Assembly (NCBI RefSeq): GCF_036077095.1
Contig: NZ_CP107960.1
Location: 7,440,001 to 7,504,000, forward strand
Direction: 5' to 3'
Length of the DNA: 64,000 nt
Source of the DNA: Streptomyces sp. NBC_00376
GTDB taxonomy: Bacteria > Actinomycetota > Actinomycetes > Streptomycetales > Streptomycetaceae
The notes beneath the pieces were generated by a model. The model was given only the letters and a program-made list of their open reading frames with translations. It did not search any database and had not been told where the DNA came from. The position numbers and the translations under genes were made by a program. Of this stretch, positions 1 to 13,511 are shown one piece after another. Positions within the stretch are counted from its first letter, which is position 1, and every line of letters begins with the position of its first letter.

Positions 1-1458
1 ACAGACACCACAGCTCTTGCCCTCGGCGCTGGCCGCCTCGGCCGACAGCGCCACCAGATCGAGCAGCGCGGGCTGCCACGGGTCCTGCAACCGCGACACC
101 GCACCCACCTGACGGTCGGCGGCGAAGGTGTACTGCGCCAGGTCATTGGTCCCCAGTGAAAGGAACTCCACCTCCCGCAGGATCGAACGCGCCCGCAGCG
201 CGGCGGACGGAATCTCCACCATCGCGCCGAACTTCGCCTGCAGACCGGCCTCGCGGCAGGCGTCGGCGAAGGCCTTGGCATCCGCACGGTCCGCCACCAT
301 CGGCGCCATGACCTCAAGGTGCACGGGCAGCCCCTGGGCCGCCTTCGACAGCGCGGTCAGCTGGGTACGCAGCACGTCGGGGTGGTCCAGCAGACTCCGC
401 AGCCCGCGCACACCCAGCGCCGGGTTCGGCTCGTCCGCCGGAGTCAGGAAGTCCAGCGGCTTGTCCGCCCCGGCATCCAGCACCCGTACGACGACACGCC
501 CTTCGGGGAACGCCTCCAGCACCGCCCGGTACGCAGCGACCTGCTTCTCCTCGGACGGCGCCTGCTTGCTGTCGTCCAGGAACAGGAACTCGGTACGGAA
601 CAGCCCCACGCCCTCCGCACCGGCCTCGACCGCCGCCGGTACGTCGCCGGGCCCGCCGACATTGGCGAGCAGCGGGACCTTGTGACCGTCGGAGGTCGTA
701 CCCGGACCCGACGAAGCCGACAGGGCGGCCTTGCGCGCCGCGGCGGCACTCTCCATCTCGGCACGCTTCTCGACGCTCGGCTCGACGAAGATCTCACCGG
801 TGCTGCCGTCCACGGCGATGACCGTGCCCTCGGCCAGCTCACCCGCACCGGGAAGCGCCACCACGGCGGGCACCCCGAGAGCACGGGCCAGGATCGCGCT
901 GTGGCTGGTCGGTCCGCCCTCCTCGGTCACGAAGCCGAGCACCAGAGCCGGGTCGAGCAGCGCCGTGTCCGCGGGCGCCAGGTCCCGCGCGATCAGTACA
1001 TAGGGCTCGTCGCTGTCCGGCACACCCGGCATCGGCACACCGAGCAGCCGGGCCACGATCCGGTTGCGCACGTCGTCGAGGTCGGCAACGCGCCCCGCCA
1101 GGTACTCCCCGGCGTTGGCAAGCAGCGCCCGGTAGGCGGCGAACGCGTCGTAGACGCCGCGCTCGGCGGTGCTGCCGACGGCGATACGCCGCTCCACGTC
1201 GGCCATAAGCTCGGGGTCCTGCGCCATCATGGCCTGGGCCTCGAGCACGTGCTGAGCCTCGCCACCGGCCAGGTTGCCGCGTGCGATCAGGTCGGCCGCC
1301 ACGGCCTCCACAGCCTGCCGAGCACGCCCCTGTTCGCGCTCGGCCTCCTCGGCGGGGATCTGCTTGGCAGGCGGTTCGAGCACCGCCGTACCCATATGAC
1401 GCACCTCGCCGATCGCCACCCCGTGGCTCACGCCGACGCCTCGCAGCGTTGTCTCCAT
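1..1458 (-). CDS. ptsI: Phosphoenolpyruvate-protein phosphotransferase (PTS enzyme I), 3' end outside window
   Basis: Enzyme I takes the phosphoryl group from PEP and passes it to HPr, the first step of sugar PTS uptake in the cytoplasm. 486 codons are visible from an ATG at 1458; the C-terminus lies beyond the left edge. The N-terminus begins METTLRGVGVSHGVAIG. The phospho-acceptor histidine is in GGPTSHSAILARALG (about H186), and the PEP-binding TIM-barrel signatures GVGLFRTEFLFLD and SLGTNDLAQYTFAADR follow. It lies 76 nt downstream of crr on the same strand, so the two are probably one transcript. In streptomycetes this pair feeds the N-acetylglucosamine and fructose PTS (family knowledge). 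I found no DasR-type operator I would defend. Confidence 0.96.
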   Translation of the reverse strand, partial: METTLRGVGVSHGVAIGEVRHMGTAVLEPPAKQIPAEEAEREQGRARQAVEAVAADLIARGNLAGGEAQHVLEAQAMMAQDPELMADVERRIAVGSTAERGVYDAFAAYRALLANAGEYLAGRVADLDDVRNRIVARLLGVPMPGVPDSDEPYVLIARDLAPADTALLDPALVLGFVTEEGGPTSHSAILARALGVPAVVALPGAGELAEGTVIAVDGSTGEIFVEPSVEKRAEMESAAAARKAALSASSGPGTTSDGHKVPLLANVGGPGDVPAAVEAGAEGVGLFRTEFLFLDDSKQAPSEEKQVAAYRAVLEAFPEGRVVVRVLDAGADKPLDFLTPADEPNPALGVRGLRSLLDHPDVLRTQLTALSKAAQGLPVHLEVMAPMVADRADAKAFADACREAGLQAKFGAMVEIPSAALRARSILREVEFLSLGTNDLAQYTFAADRQVGAVSRLQDPWQPALLDLVALSAEAASAEGKSCGVC

Positions 1459-1534
1459 TTCACCCGTCTCCGGTCGTGCGGTGGTCCGTGCCGCCGCGGT
1501 GGTTATCCAGTCGGCTGTCATCGAGCCGAGTTCG

Positions 1535-1984
1535 TCACTGCCAACCGAACAAGGTGTCGCCGACCTTCACGTCGCCGTCCTCACGGACGTCGGAGAGGGA
1601 TTCGGCGGTGGCTTCCAGCGCGACGACCGGACACACGGGCGACTTGCCGGCCGCCTCGACGGCCGCGGGGTCCCAGCGCACGATCCCCTGGCCGCGCGTG
1701 ACCCTGTCCCCCTTGTTCACGAGCAGTTCGAACCCTTCGCCGTTGAGCTGAACGGTGTCGATGCCGAGGTGCGTGAGCACCCCGTGCCCGTTCTCGTCGA
1801 CGACGACGAAGGCGTGCGGGTGCAGGGAGACAATGATGCCGTCGACCGGCGACACCGCCTCGGACGGCTCACGCACGGGGTCGACGGCGGTTCCAGGACC
1901 CACCATCGCGCCGGAGAAGACCGGGTCCGGTACCGCAGCGAGCCCGATGGCACGTCCGGCAAGAGGGGACGTCACAGTGGTCAT
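1535..1984 (-). CDS. crr: PTS glucose-type enzyme IIA (Crr-like)
   Basis: A soluble 149-aa EIIA-Glc-type protein that carries the phosphoryl group from HPr to a membrane IIBC permease. The fold signature SPVDGIIVSLHPHAFVVV and the active-site segment GVLTHLGIDTVQL are present; H72 is the expected phospho-acceptor and H57 the supporting histidine. The ATG at 1984 has a good ribosome site (GGGAGG, 7 nt away). First gene of a probable crr-ptsI operon, divergent from the rRNA operon. In Streptomyces this protein serves GlcNAc uptake rather than glucose repression; that is family knowledge, not visible here. Confidence 0.95.
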   Translation of the reverse strand: MTTVTSPLAGRAIGLAAVPDPVFSGAMVGPGTAVDPVREPSEAVSPVDGIIVSLHPHAFVVVDENGHGVLTHLGIDTVQLNGEGFELLVNKGDRVTRGQGIVRWDPAAVEAAGKSPVCPVVALEATAESLSDVREDGDVKVGDTLFGWQ

Positions 1985-2063
1985 AGGGAGCCTCCCAGGG
2001 GTGGAGCTTGATCGGCGCCGTCACAGCCTGTGGGCGACGGCGTACTGCTCAGCAGCGTAAGTC

Positions 2064-2092
2064 ATAAGAAGTCCCGGTTCCGCCCGAGTCCA
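2064..2092 (-). promoter_or_regulatory. Candidate promoter for crr-ptsI
   Basis: On the minus strand TGGACT (2092-2087) and TCTTAT (2069-2064) are separated by exactly 17 nt and point at crr, leaving a leader of roughly 75 nt. The match to the vegetative consensus is moderate; this is sequence inspection only. Confidence 0.3.
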
Positions 2093-2128
2093 GGCGGTTC
2101 GCGGCCTTAGAGACGCACCGAGAACGAT

Positions 2129-2391
2129 TTGCCTCGACCCTCGGCGGCCTGTACTGTCGTACTCCTGCCTGACCCCAACGCGACTTTGAGTCGGGGGTCG
2201 GCGGCGACTTTTAAGCCCTGACTCTAACCCGGACTCGGCACCTGCATGTCTGCAGGAGCTGGTCAAGGAAAGCGAAAAGGACTGATAGAGTCGGACTCGC
2301 CGGAAAGGGAAACGCGAAAGCGAAGAACTGGAAAGTGAAAAGCAGGATCCCGCTTCGACCGGGAATCGGACACGAAAGAGTCTGATAGAGT
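2129..2391 (+). promoter_or_regulatory. rRNA operon promoter cluster (up to four candidates)
   Basis: Candidate -35/-10 pairs: TTGCCT(17)TACTGT at 2129-2157; TTGAGT(17)TTTTAA at 2186-2214; TCAAGG(17)TAGAGT at 2263-2291; and a second TAGAGT at 2386-2391 without a clear -35. The two TAGAGT boxes share the surrounding TGATAGAGTCGGA and lie exactly 100 bp apart. Tandem promoters ahead of rrn operons are usual in Streptomyces. Start points are inferred. Confidence 0.55.
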
Positions 2392-2464
2392 CGGAAACGC
2401 AAGACCGAAGGGAAAAGCCCGGAGGAAAGCCCGAGAGGGTGAGTACAAAGGAAGCGTCCGTTCC

Positions 2465-2483
2465 TTGAGAACTCAACAGCGTG
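2465..2483 (+). promoter_or_regulatory. rrn leader element (antitermination/processing type)
   Basis: TTGAGAACTCAACAGCGTG in the rRNA leader recurs in modified form in the 16S-23S spacer at 4462-4480 (TTGAGAACTGCACAGTGGA). A motif repeated ahead of both large rRNAs is what Nus-factor antitermination or RNase III processing sites look like in actinobacteria. The repetition is seen; the function is inferred. Confidence 0.5.
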
Positions 2484-2669
2484 CCAAAAGTCAACGCCAG
2501 ATATGTTGATACCCCGGCCTGCTTCGGCAGGTTGGAGGTTCCTTTGAAAGTCCCGCGAGGTCACTGACCTGGTGGGCAATTTACACAGCGAGGACGCTGT
2601 GAACGACCGGTCTTATTCCGTCCGGTCGTTCCGCTCTCGTGTTGTGTTGTCCCGATCACGGGAAAACAT

Positions 2670-7614
<4,945 letters not shown>

Positions 7615-7691
7615 CTCAGTTGCTCGCGTCCACTGTGTTAGTTCTGAAATAACGAACGGCCGTGTTGTTCCGGTGTTGTTTATTTCATAGT

Positions 7692-7810
7692 GTTTCGGTG
7701 GTCATTGCGTTAGGGAAACGCCCGGTTACATTCCGAACCCGGAAGCTAAGCCTTTCAGCGCCGATGGTACTGCAGGGGGGACCCTGTGGGAGAGTAGGAC
7801 GCCGCCGAAC
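7692..7810 (+). rRNA. 5S ribosomal RNA
   Basis: About 119 nt, beginning GTTTCGGTGGTCATTGCG and ending GAGTAGGACGCCGCCGAAC, with the conserved internal CCGAACCCGGAAGCTAAGCC. It lies 77 nt after the 23S gene and is followed directly by a terminator. Confidence 0.95.
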
Positions 7811-7820
7811 TCCTTTTACG

Positions 7821-7856
7821 GGAAAGCCCCGTGTCCTTGTGGACACGGGGCTTTTC
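7821..7856 (+). terminator. rRNA operon terminator
   Basis: A 16-bp stem with one G-T pair and loop TTGT (GCCCCGTGTCC facing GGACACGGGGC, extended by AAA/TTT), ten nucleotides after the 5S gene. A strong intrinsic-type hairpin, although the U tract is short, as is common in Streptomyces. Confidence 0.9.
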
Positions 7857-7958
7857 TGCGTTCACGAGGTCCTTGCCTCACCCCTGTGCATCCGCGAGCG
7901 GTGGCTGAGGGTAAGGTCAGGGGGCATCATTGGCACTTTCTTCACAGGAGGCCCCCGG

Positions 7959-8567
7959 GTGGAGGTCCAGGAGACTCGGGTTCAGACGGACCGGGTACTC
8001 ACCATCCCCAACATCCTCAGCATGGCTCGCCTTGTCGGGGTTCCGCTCTTCCTGTGGCTGATTCTTCGCCCCGTGTTCGGCGGGCCGCAGAGCGACGGCT
8101 GGGCCCTGCTGGTGTTGATGCTCAGCGGTATCAGCGATTACCTCGATGGTAAGCTCGCCCGCCGGTGGAACCAGATCAGCAACCTCGGCCGGCTCCTGGA
8201 TCCTGCTGCGGATCGCCTCTACATCCTTTCGACCCTCGTCGGCCTCACCTGGCGGGAGATCCTCCCGCTGTGGCTGACCGCAGCACTTGTCGCGCGTGAG
8301 CTGATGCTCCTCGTGATGGTAGGAATCCTGCGGCGCCACGGCTATCCGCCGCCCCAGGTGAACTTCCTGGGCAAGGCTGCCACGTTCAACCTGATGTACG
8401 CGTTCCCCTTGTTGCTGCTCAGCGACGGAAGTGGTTGGCTTGCATCGCTGGCCGCTATTTTCGGATGGGCGTTCGCAGGTTGGGGTACAACGCTCTATTG
8501 GTGGGCAGGGATCCTCTACGTGGTTCAGGTCCGCCGGCTCGTCAAGGCGGATGTAGCAGCCGATTGA
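7959..8567 (+). CDS. CDP-alcohol phosphatidyltransferase family membrane protein
   Basis: Transfers a phospho-alcohol from CDP-diacylglycerol (or a CDP-alcohol) onto an acceptor in the membrane. 202 aa from a GTG at 7959 that has AGGAG 8 nt upstream; the frame is open further back but only through the 5S region. The catalytic signature is complete: SDYLDGKLARR then GRLLDPAAD, i.e. D-x2-DG-x2-AR-x8-G-x3-D-x3-D. Several hydrophobic segments surround it. It resembles the PgsA-like gene at the same place in mycobacteria (pgsA2). The substrate cannot be told from sequence: phosphatidylglycerophosphate or phosphatidylinositol-phosphate synthesis are both possible. Confidence 0.88.
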   Translation: MEVQETRVQTDRVLTIPNILSMARLVGVPLFLWLILRPVFGGPQSDGWALLVLMLSGISDYLDGKLARRWNQISNLGRLLDPAADRLYILSTLVGLTWREILPLWLTAALVARELMLLVMVGILRRHGYPPPQVNFLGKAATFNLMYAFPLLLLSDGSGWLASLAAIFGWAFAGWGTTLYWWAGILYVVQVRRLVKADVAAD

Positions 8568-8680
8568 GCTCGTTGATGCGGTGCCGTGCAGTGTGGCCGG
8601 CCCGCCGCTGATGACCCGGATGGTGCCCCGACGGGCGAAGTCGGCTAAACCGTCGTCTCTTCAAGGAGGACGTTTCCGAC

Positions 8681-11176
8681 ATGAAGGCCGTCGTGATGGC
8701 TGGCGGCGAAGGCACACGCCTTCGCCCCATGACCTCGAGCATGCCCAAGCCGCTTCTGCCCGTCGCCAATCGGCCGATCATGGAGCACGTGCTTCGGCTG
8801 TTGAAGCGGCACGGGCTGAATGAGACCGTCGTAACGGTCCAGTTTCTCGCCTCGCTGGTCAAGAACTACTTCGGGGACGGAGAAGAGCTCGGGATGGAGC
8901 TCAGCTATGCCAACGAGGAGAAACCTCTCGGTACCGCGGGGAGCGTGAAGAATGCCGAGGAAGCGCTGAAGGACGACACCTTCCTCGTCATTTCCGGTGA
9001 CGCTCTCACCGATTTCGATCTCAGCGATCTGATCGCCTTCCACAAGGAAAAGGGCGGTCTCGTCACGGTGTGCCTGACCCGTGTGCCGAACCCTCTGGAA
9101 TTCGGCATCACGATTGTCGACGAGGGCGGCCAGGTCGAACGCTTCCTGGAGAAGCCCACCTGGGGCCAGGTCTTCTCGGACACCGTCAACACCGGCATCT
9201 ACGTCATGGAGCCCGAGGTATTCGACTATGTCGAGGCCGACGTCTCGGTGGACTGGTCCGGCGATGTCTTCCCGCAGCTCATGAAGGAAGGCAAGCCCAT
9301 CTACGGCTATGTCGCAGAGGGCTACTGGGAGGACGTCGGCACTCACGAGAGCTACGTGAAGGCACAGGCCGACGTTCTTGAACGCAAGGTCGATGTCGAC
9401 ATCGACGGCTTCGAGATCTCGCCCGGAGTATGGGTGGCGGAAGGCGCGGAGGTACATCCCGACGCTGTTCTGCGCGGACCTCTCTACATCGGGGACTACG
9501 CGAAGGTGGAAGCCGGAGCGGAGATTCGCGAGCACACGGTCATCGGATCGAACGTGGTCGTCAAGAGCGGCGCATTCCTGCACAAGGCCGTGGTGCACGA
9601 CAACGTCTACATCGGGCAGCAGAGCAATTTGCGCGGTTGCGTGATCGGCAAGAACACAGACGTCATGCGGGCGGCCCGCATCGAGGACGGCGCGGTCATC
9701 GGGGACGAATGCCTGATCGGTGAGGAGTCGATCATCCAGGGCAATGTCCGCGTCTACCCGTTCAAGACCATCGAGGCCGGCGCCTTCGTCAACACCTCGG
9801 TCATCTGGGAATCGCGCGGACAGGCTCATCTCTTCGGCGCCCGAGGTGTGTCCGGGATCCTGAACGTCGAGATCACCCCGGAACTGGCCGTCCGGCTCGC
9901 CGGTGCCTACGCCACGACCCTGAAGAAGGGCTCGACGGTCACCACCGCACGTGACCACTCCCGCGGTGCCCGTGCCCTGAAGCGAGCGGTGATCTCGGCC
10001 CTTCAGGCCAGCGCCATCGACGTCCGGGACCTGGAGAACGTACCGCTGCCCGTCGCGCGCCAGCAGACCGCCCGGGGCAGCGCCGGCGGGATCATGATCC
10101 GTACGTCTCCCGGCGTGCCCGACTCGGTCGACATCATGTTCATCGACGAGCGCGGAGCGGACCTGTCGCAGGCGAGACAGCGGAAACTGGACCGGGTCTA
10201 CGCACGACAGGAATACCGCCGTGCCTTCCCGGGCGAGATCGGCGATCTGCACTTCCCGTCCAGCGTCTTCGACTCGTACACCGGAGCGCTGCTGCGGAAC
10301 GTGGACACCGCGGGGATTGCCGATGCGGGTCTCAAGGTGGTCGTCGACGCGTCCAACGGGAGTGCCGGGCTCGTGCTGCCCAGCCTGCTGGGACGCCTCG
10401 GTGTCGACGCGTTGACCATCAATCCCGGCCTCGACGAATCACGACCCACCGAGTCCGCCGAGACCCGGCGCTCCGGACTCGTACGGCTCGGCGAGATCGT
10501 CTCCTCGGCGCGGGCCGCGTTCGGCGTGCGGTTCGATCCGGTCGGCGAGCGGCTCTCCCTGGTCGACGAGCGGGGCAGGATCGTCGAGGACGACCGGGCG
10601 CTCCTCGTGCTGCTCGACCTCGTGGCAGCCGAGCGGCGCAGCGGGCGGGTGGCGTTGCCGGTCACCACGACACGCGTCGCCGAGCAGGTCGCGGCGTACC
10701 ACGGCACTCAGGTCGAATGGACGACGACATCGCCCGACGATCTGACCCGCGTGGCACGTGAGGAAGGCACCATCTTCGGTGGAGACGGACGCGGGGGCTT
10801 CGTCGTTCCCGAATTCAGCAGCGTCTTCGACGGATCGGCTGCGTTCGTCCGGCTCCTCGGCCTGGTGGCCAGGACCCAGCTCACCCTGAGCCAGATCGAT
10901 GCCCGCATCCCCCGTGCCCATGTCCTGCGCCGCGATCTCGCCACCCCCTGGGCAGTCAAGGGGCTGGTCATGCGGCGGGTCGTGGAGGCCGCCGGTGACC
11001 GCAGCGTCGATACGACGGACGGGGTGCGGGTGGTCGAGACCGACGGGCGGTGGGTGATGGTGCTGCCGGACCCGGCCGAAGCGGTCACCCATCTGTGGGC
11101 CGAAGGTCCGGACGACGCCTCCGCGCAGGCGCTGCTGGACGAATGGACGGCAGTAGTGGACAGCGCAGGTCAGTGA
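8681..11176 (+). CDS. Mannose-1-phosphate guanylyltransferase-like / degenerate phosphomannomutase fusion
   Basis: 831 aa in three parts. Residues 1-240 are a sugar-nucleotidyltransferase with the nucleotide-binding loop [11 protein letters not shown] (6-16) and [12 protein letters not shown]. Residues 250-370 are a left-handed beta-helix of hexapeptide repeats ([17 protein letters not shown] and similar). From about 385 comes a phosphogluco/phosphomannomutase-like region. The last looks catalytically dead: the TASHNP loop reads RTSPGV (S476 in register, His and Asn lost), the DGDxDR metal loop reads DPVGER (D619 onward), and the GGExSGH sugar loop reads GGDGRGGF (700-707). The N-terminal enzyme probably makes GDP-mannose or another NDP-sugar, with the C-terminus regulatory. 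The ATG follows an AAGGAGG site. 113 nt after the phosphatidyltransferase gene. Confidence 0.85.
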   Translation: MKAVVMAGGEGTRLRPMTSSMPKPLLPVANRPIMEHVLRLLKRHGLNETVVTVQFLASLVKNYFGDGEELGMELSYANEEKPLGTAGSVKNAEEALKDDTFLVISGDALTDFDLSDLIAFHKEKGGLVTVCLTRVPNPLEFGITIVDEGGQVERFLEKPTWGQVFSDTVNTGIYVMEPEVFDYVEADVSVDWSGDVFPQLMKEGKPIYGYVAEGYWEDVGTHESYVKAQADVLERKVDVDIDGFEISPGVWVAEGAEVHPDAVLRGPLYIGDYAKVEAGAEIREHTVIGSNVVVKSGAFLHKAVVHDNVYIGQQSNLRGCVIGKNTDVMRAARIEDGAVIGDECLIGEESIIQGNVRVYPFKTIEAGAFVNTSVIWESRGQAHLFGARGVSGILNVEITPELAVRLAGAYATTLKKGSTVTTARDHSRGARALKRAVISALQASAIDVRDLENVPLPVARQQTARGSAGGIMIRTSPGVPDSVDIMFIDERGADLSQARQRKLDRVYARQEYRRAFPGEIGDLHFPSSVFDSYTGALLRNVDTAGIADAGLKVVVDASNGSAGLVLPSLLGRLGVDALTINPGLDESRPTESAETRRSGLVRLGEIVSSARAAFGVRFDPVGERLSLVDERGRIVEDDRALLVLLDLVAAERRSGRVALPVTTTRVAEQVAAYHGTQVEWTTTSPDDLTRVAREEGTIFGGDGRGGFVVPEFSSVFDGSAAFVRLLGLVARTQLTLSQIDARIPRAHVLRRDLATPWAVKGLVMRRVVEAAGDRSVDTTDGVRVVETDGRWVMVLPDPAEAVTHLWAEGPDDASAQALLDEWTAVVDSAGQ

Positions 11177-11274
11177 CGGTTCTCCCGGTGTGTCCGGTGG
11201 CGCCCGGCGGCGTCAGCGGGCACACCGGTGGGGCCATTCGGCGCTAGCCGTGGCGACGTGCGACGATGTGCGGC

Positions 11275-12198
11275 ATGTCGCAGCAGCCCCCCGATCGGAG
11301 TACCGCCTCGCCTCCCGCGCGTCCCGATGCGTCCATGTCGCTGCTGACCAATGTGATGGACCACAGCCTGGACGACGGATACGCCGAGGCCTCGGCGCGT
11401 CGCAAGGCCGACGGGACCGCGGGCCTGCCCCGTACGCTCAAGTCGAAACTCGGCCTCGCCGCTTGCCTGGTGCTGGCCGCCCTCGTCGTCACGCTCGGGG
11501 CCGCGGAGGCGCGTGTCTCGGCGCCGGTCCTCGCCAAGGAGCGCCAGGAGCTGATCGACCGCATCGACGACGAGACGGCGGCGGCCGACGACCTCGAGTC
11601 GCAGGTGGACGAGCTCCGGGACGACGTGGGCCGGCGCCAGCGCAAGGCGCTGGAGAAGCACGGCGGGGACCAGGGGGAACGAGTGGCACTCCTCGCCGGC
11701 GCGACCCCCGTGGAGGGGCCCGGCGTGAAGCTCGTCATCGACGACGCCAAGGACACCGACCAGGGCGGCGGCGGACCGCGGGAGACCAGTGGATTCGCCG
11801 ACACCGGGCGGGTCCGCGACCGGGACCTCCAGCGGGTCGTCAACGGCCTGTGGCAGTCCGGTGCCGAGGCGATCGCGATCAACGGGCAGCGCCTGACAGC
11901 CCTGTCGGCGATCCGTGCGGCGGGCGACGCCATACTGGTCGACAACAGACCGCTCGTCCCGCCCTACACGGTGCTGGCGGTGGGGAACGGGAAGCAACTC
12001 GGCACCGCGTTCCAGGACAGTGCCGACGGCCAGTATCTTCAGGCGCTCAAGGACACCTTCGACGTCCGGACGAGCCTGTCCGTGCAGCAGAAGGTGAGCC
12101 TTCCGGTCGCGCCGAGCCTGATCGTACGTACAGCAGAGCCTTATAAAGCCGCAGACACCGGCAGTGGTGCGGCAGACACAGGGAAGGGCACATCGTGA
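11275..12198 (+). CDS. DUF881 family membrane-anchored protein
   Basis: 307 aa. One transmembrane segment near residues 62-80 (ACLVLAALVVTLGAA), then a predicted coiled coil (ELIDRIDDETAAADDLESQV) and the DUF881 domain with its signatures GPGVKLVIDD and GAEAIAINGQRL. Function is unknown. The family recurs beside Sbp in actinobacteria and is thought to act at the cell envelope or division site. Several in-frame starts exist (ATG 11266 and 11275); neither has a clear ribosome site, so the start is uncertain by a few codons. The stop overlaps the GTG of the next gene by 4 nt, indicating translational coupling. Confidence 0.85.
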   Translation: MSQQPPDRSTASPPARPDASMSLLTNVMDHSLDDGYAEASARRKADGTAGLPRTLKSKLGLAACLVLAALVVTLGAAEARVSAPVLAKERQELIDRIDDETAAADDLESQVDELRDDVGRRQRKALEKHGGDQGERVALLAGATPVEGPGVKLVIDDAKDTDQGGGGPRETSGFADTGRVRDRDLQRVVNGLWQSGAEAIAINGQRLTALSAIRAAGDAILVDNRPLVPPYTVLAVGNGKQLGTAFQDSADGQYLQALKDTFDVRTSLSVQQKVSLPVAPSLIVRTAEPYKAADTGSGAADTGKGTS

Positions 12199-12527
12199 TC
12201 GCCGTACTGGGCCTCGTCGTGGGAGTCGTGGTCGGACTGTTGGTCCGGCCCGAGGTGCCGGCGATGGTCGAGCCCTATCTCCCGATCGCCGTCGTGGCTG
12301 CCCTCGACGCAGTCTTCGGCGGTCTGCGCGCCATGCTCGACGGGATCTTTGTCGACAAGGTGTTCGTCGTGTCGTTCCTTTCGAACGTCGTGGTCGCCGC
12401 GCTGATCGTGTTCCTGGGCGACAAGCTGGGCGTCGGTGCCCAGCTGTCCACCGGTGTGGTGGTCGTGCTCGGGATCCGGATCTTCTCCAACGCCGCGGCC
12501 ATCCGCCGGCACGTCTTCCGGGCCTGA
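12195..12527 (+). CDS. sbp: Small basic protein Sbp (DUF1290)
   Basis: 110 aa, largely hydrophobic, with about three transmembrane segments (AVLGLVVGVVVGLLV, YLPIAVVAALDAVFGGL, FLSNVVVAALIVFLG) and a basic tail. It matches the DUF1290/Sbp family, often encoded near division genes; its molecular role is unknown. The GTG start overlaps the preceding stop (GTGA), and the next DUF881 gene follows after 5 nt, so the three proteins are probably made together and may form one membrane complex. Confidence 0.9.
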   Translation: MIAVLGLVVGVVVGLLVRPEVPAMVEPYLPIAVVAALDAVFGGLRAMLDGIFVDKVFVVSFLSNVVVAALIVFLGDKLGVGAQLSTGVVVVLGIRIFSNAAAIRRHVFRA

Positions 12528-12532
12528 GGCCG

Positions 12533-13321
12533 ATGAGCAACGAAGAACTTCCCGAGGAGACGGAGCACGCCGCAGAGCGTGCGGCGGGCTCCGCCAATGA
12601 GCTCACCGGTCGTCAGCGGCTGATCGCCGGACTCTGGCCGCCGCGGGTGACGCGGGCCCAACTCGTCGTCGCGCTACTGCTGTTCGTCCTCGGTCTCGGC
12701 CTGGCCATTCAGGTGCGGTCCAACAGCGACAACAGTGCGCTGCGGGGCGCCCGGCAGGAGGACCTGGTCAGGATCCTCGACGAGCTGGACGACCGGACCC
12801 AGCGTCTGGAGGACGAGAAGCAGCGGCTGGACGCTCAGCGCACGGAGCTGGAGAACAGCTCCGACCAGGCCGAGGAGGCGCGTAAGCAGACGGTGGAGAA
12901 GGAGCGGCAACTCGGCGTGCTCGCGGGCACCGTGGCGGCACACGGGCCCGGGATCACGCTGACCGTCAACGACCCCGGGAACGGGGTGAAGGCGGACATG
13001 CTGCTCGACGCCCTTCAGGAGCTGCGGGCGGCGGGCGCCGAGGCGATCGAGGTCAACGGGGTGCGCGTGGTGGCCAACACGTACTTCTCCGGTGACGGCG
13101 GCAACGTCAGGGTTGACGACCATAAGATCACCGCGCCGTACGTCTTCGAGGTGATCGGCAAGCCCCAGGATCTGGAGCCGGCACTGAACATTCCTGGCGG
13201 CGTGGTGCAGACGCTGGAGAAGGAGCAGGCCACCGTGCAGGTGGAGCAGGCCGACGACATCGTCGTGGACGCCTTGCGACCGGCGAAGCAGCCTGACTAC
13301 GCTCGGTCGTCGTCCCCGTGA
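12533..13321 (+). CDS. Second DUF881 family membrane-anchored protein
   Basis: 262 aa from the ATG at 12533, 5 nt after the sbp stop. An acidic N-terminus is followed by one transmembrane helix (LVVALLLFVLGLGLAIQV, about 43-60), a long charged coiled coil (DELDDRTQRLEDEKQRLDAQ, about 80-125) and the DUF881 domain (HGPGITLTVNDPGNG, GAEAIEVNGVRV). It is a paralogue of the gene two positions upstream; the DUF881-Sbp-DUF881 arrangement is conserved in actinobacteria. The longer open frame upstream has poor codon bias and runs through sbp, so I reject it as coding. Confidence 0.87.
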   Translation: MSNEELPEETEHAAERAAGSANELTGRQRLIAGLWPPRVTRAQLVVALLLFVLGLGLAIQVRSNSDNSALRGARQEDLVRILDELDDRTQRLEDEKQRLDAQRTELENSSDQAEEARKQTVEKERQLGVLAGTVAAHGPGITLTVNDPGNGVKADMLLDALQELRAAGAEAIEVNGVRVVANTYFSGDGGNVRVDDHKITAPYVFEVIGKPQDLEPALNIPGGVVQTLEKEQATVQVEQADDIVVDALRPAKQPDYARSSSP

Positions 13322-13511
13322 GGCGGCGGTGCGGAAGGGGCGAAGGAGACGGGCGCAAGGTTGCGGGGGGTCGCCGCATCGTATTGGTGGTGCGTGGTGG
13401 AAACTGTCGAGTGGATACGGACGTTGTGAGGATGTCCGGGTCGGCAGGTGTGTTCATTCAGGGTTCGTCCTGCCCCACGGGCGGGTCTATTTCGGTCAAG
13501 GGGAATCGCCC

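Noticed and set aside
1985..2128. A DasR-type operator in front of crr-ptsI
   Set aside because: I looked for an ACTGGTCTAGACCACT-like dyad and saw none good enough to report.
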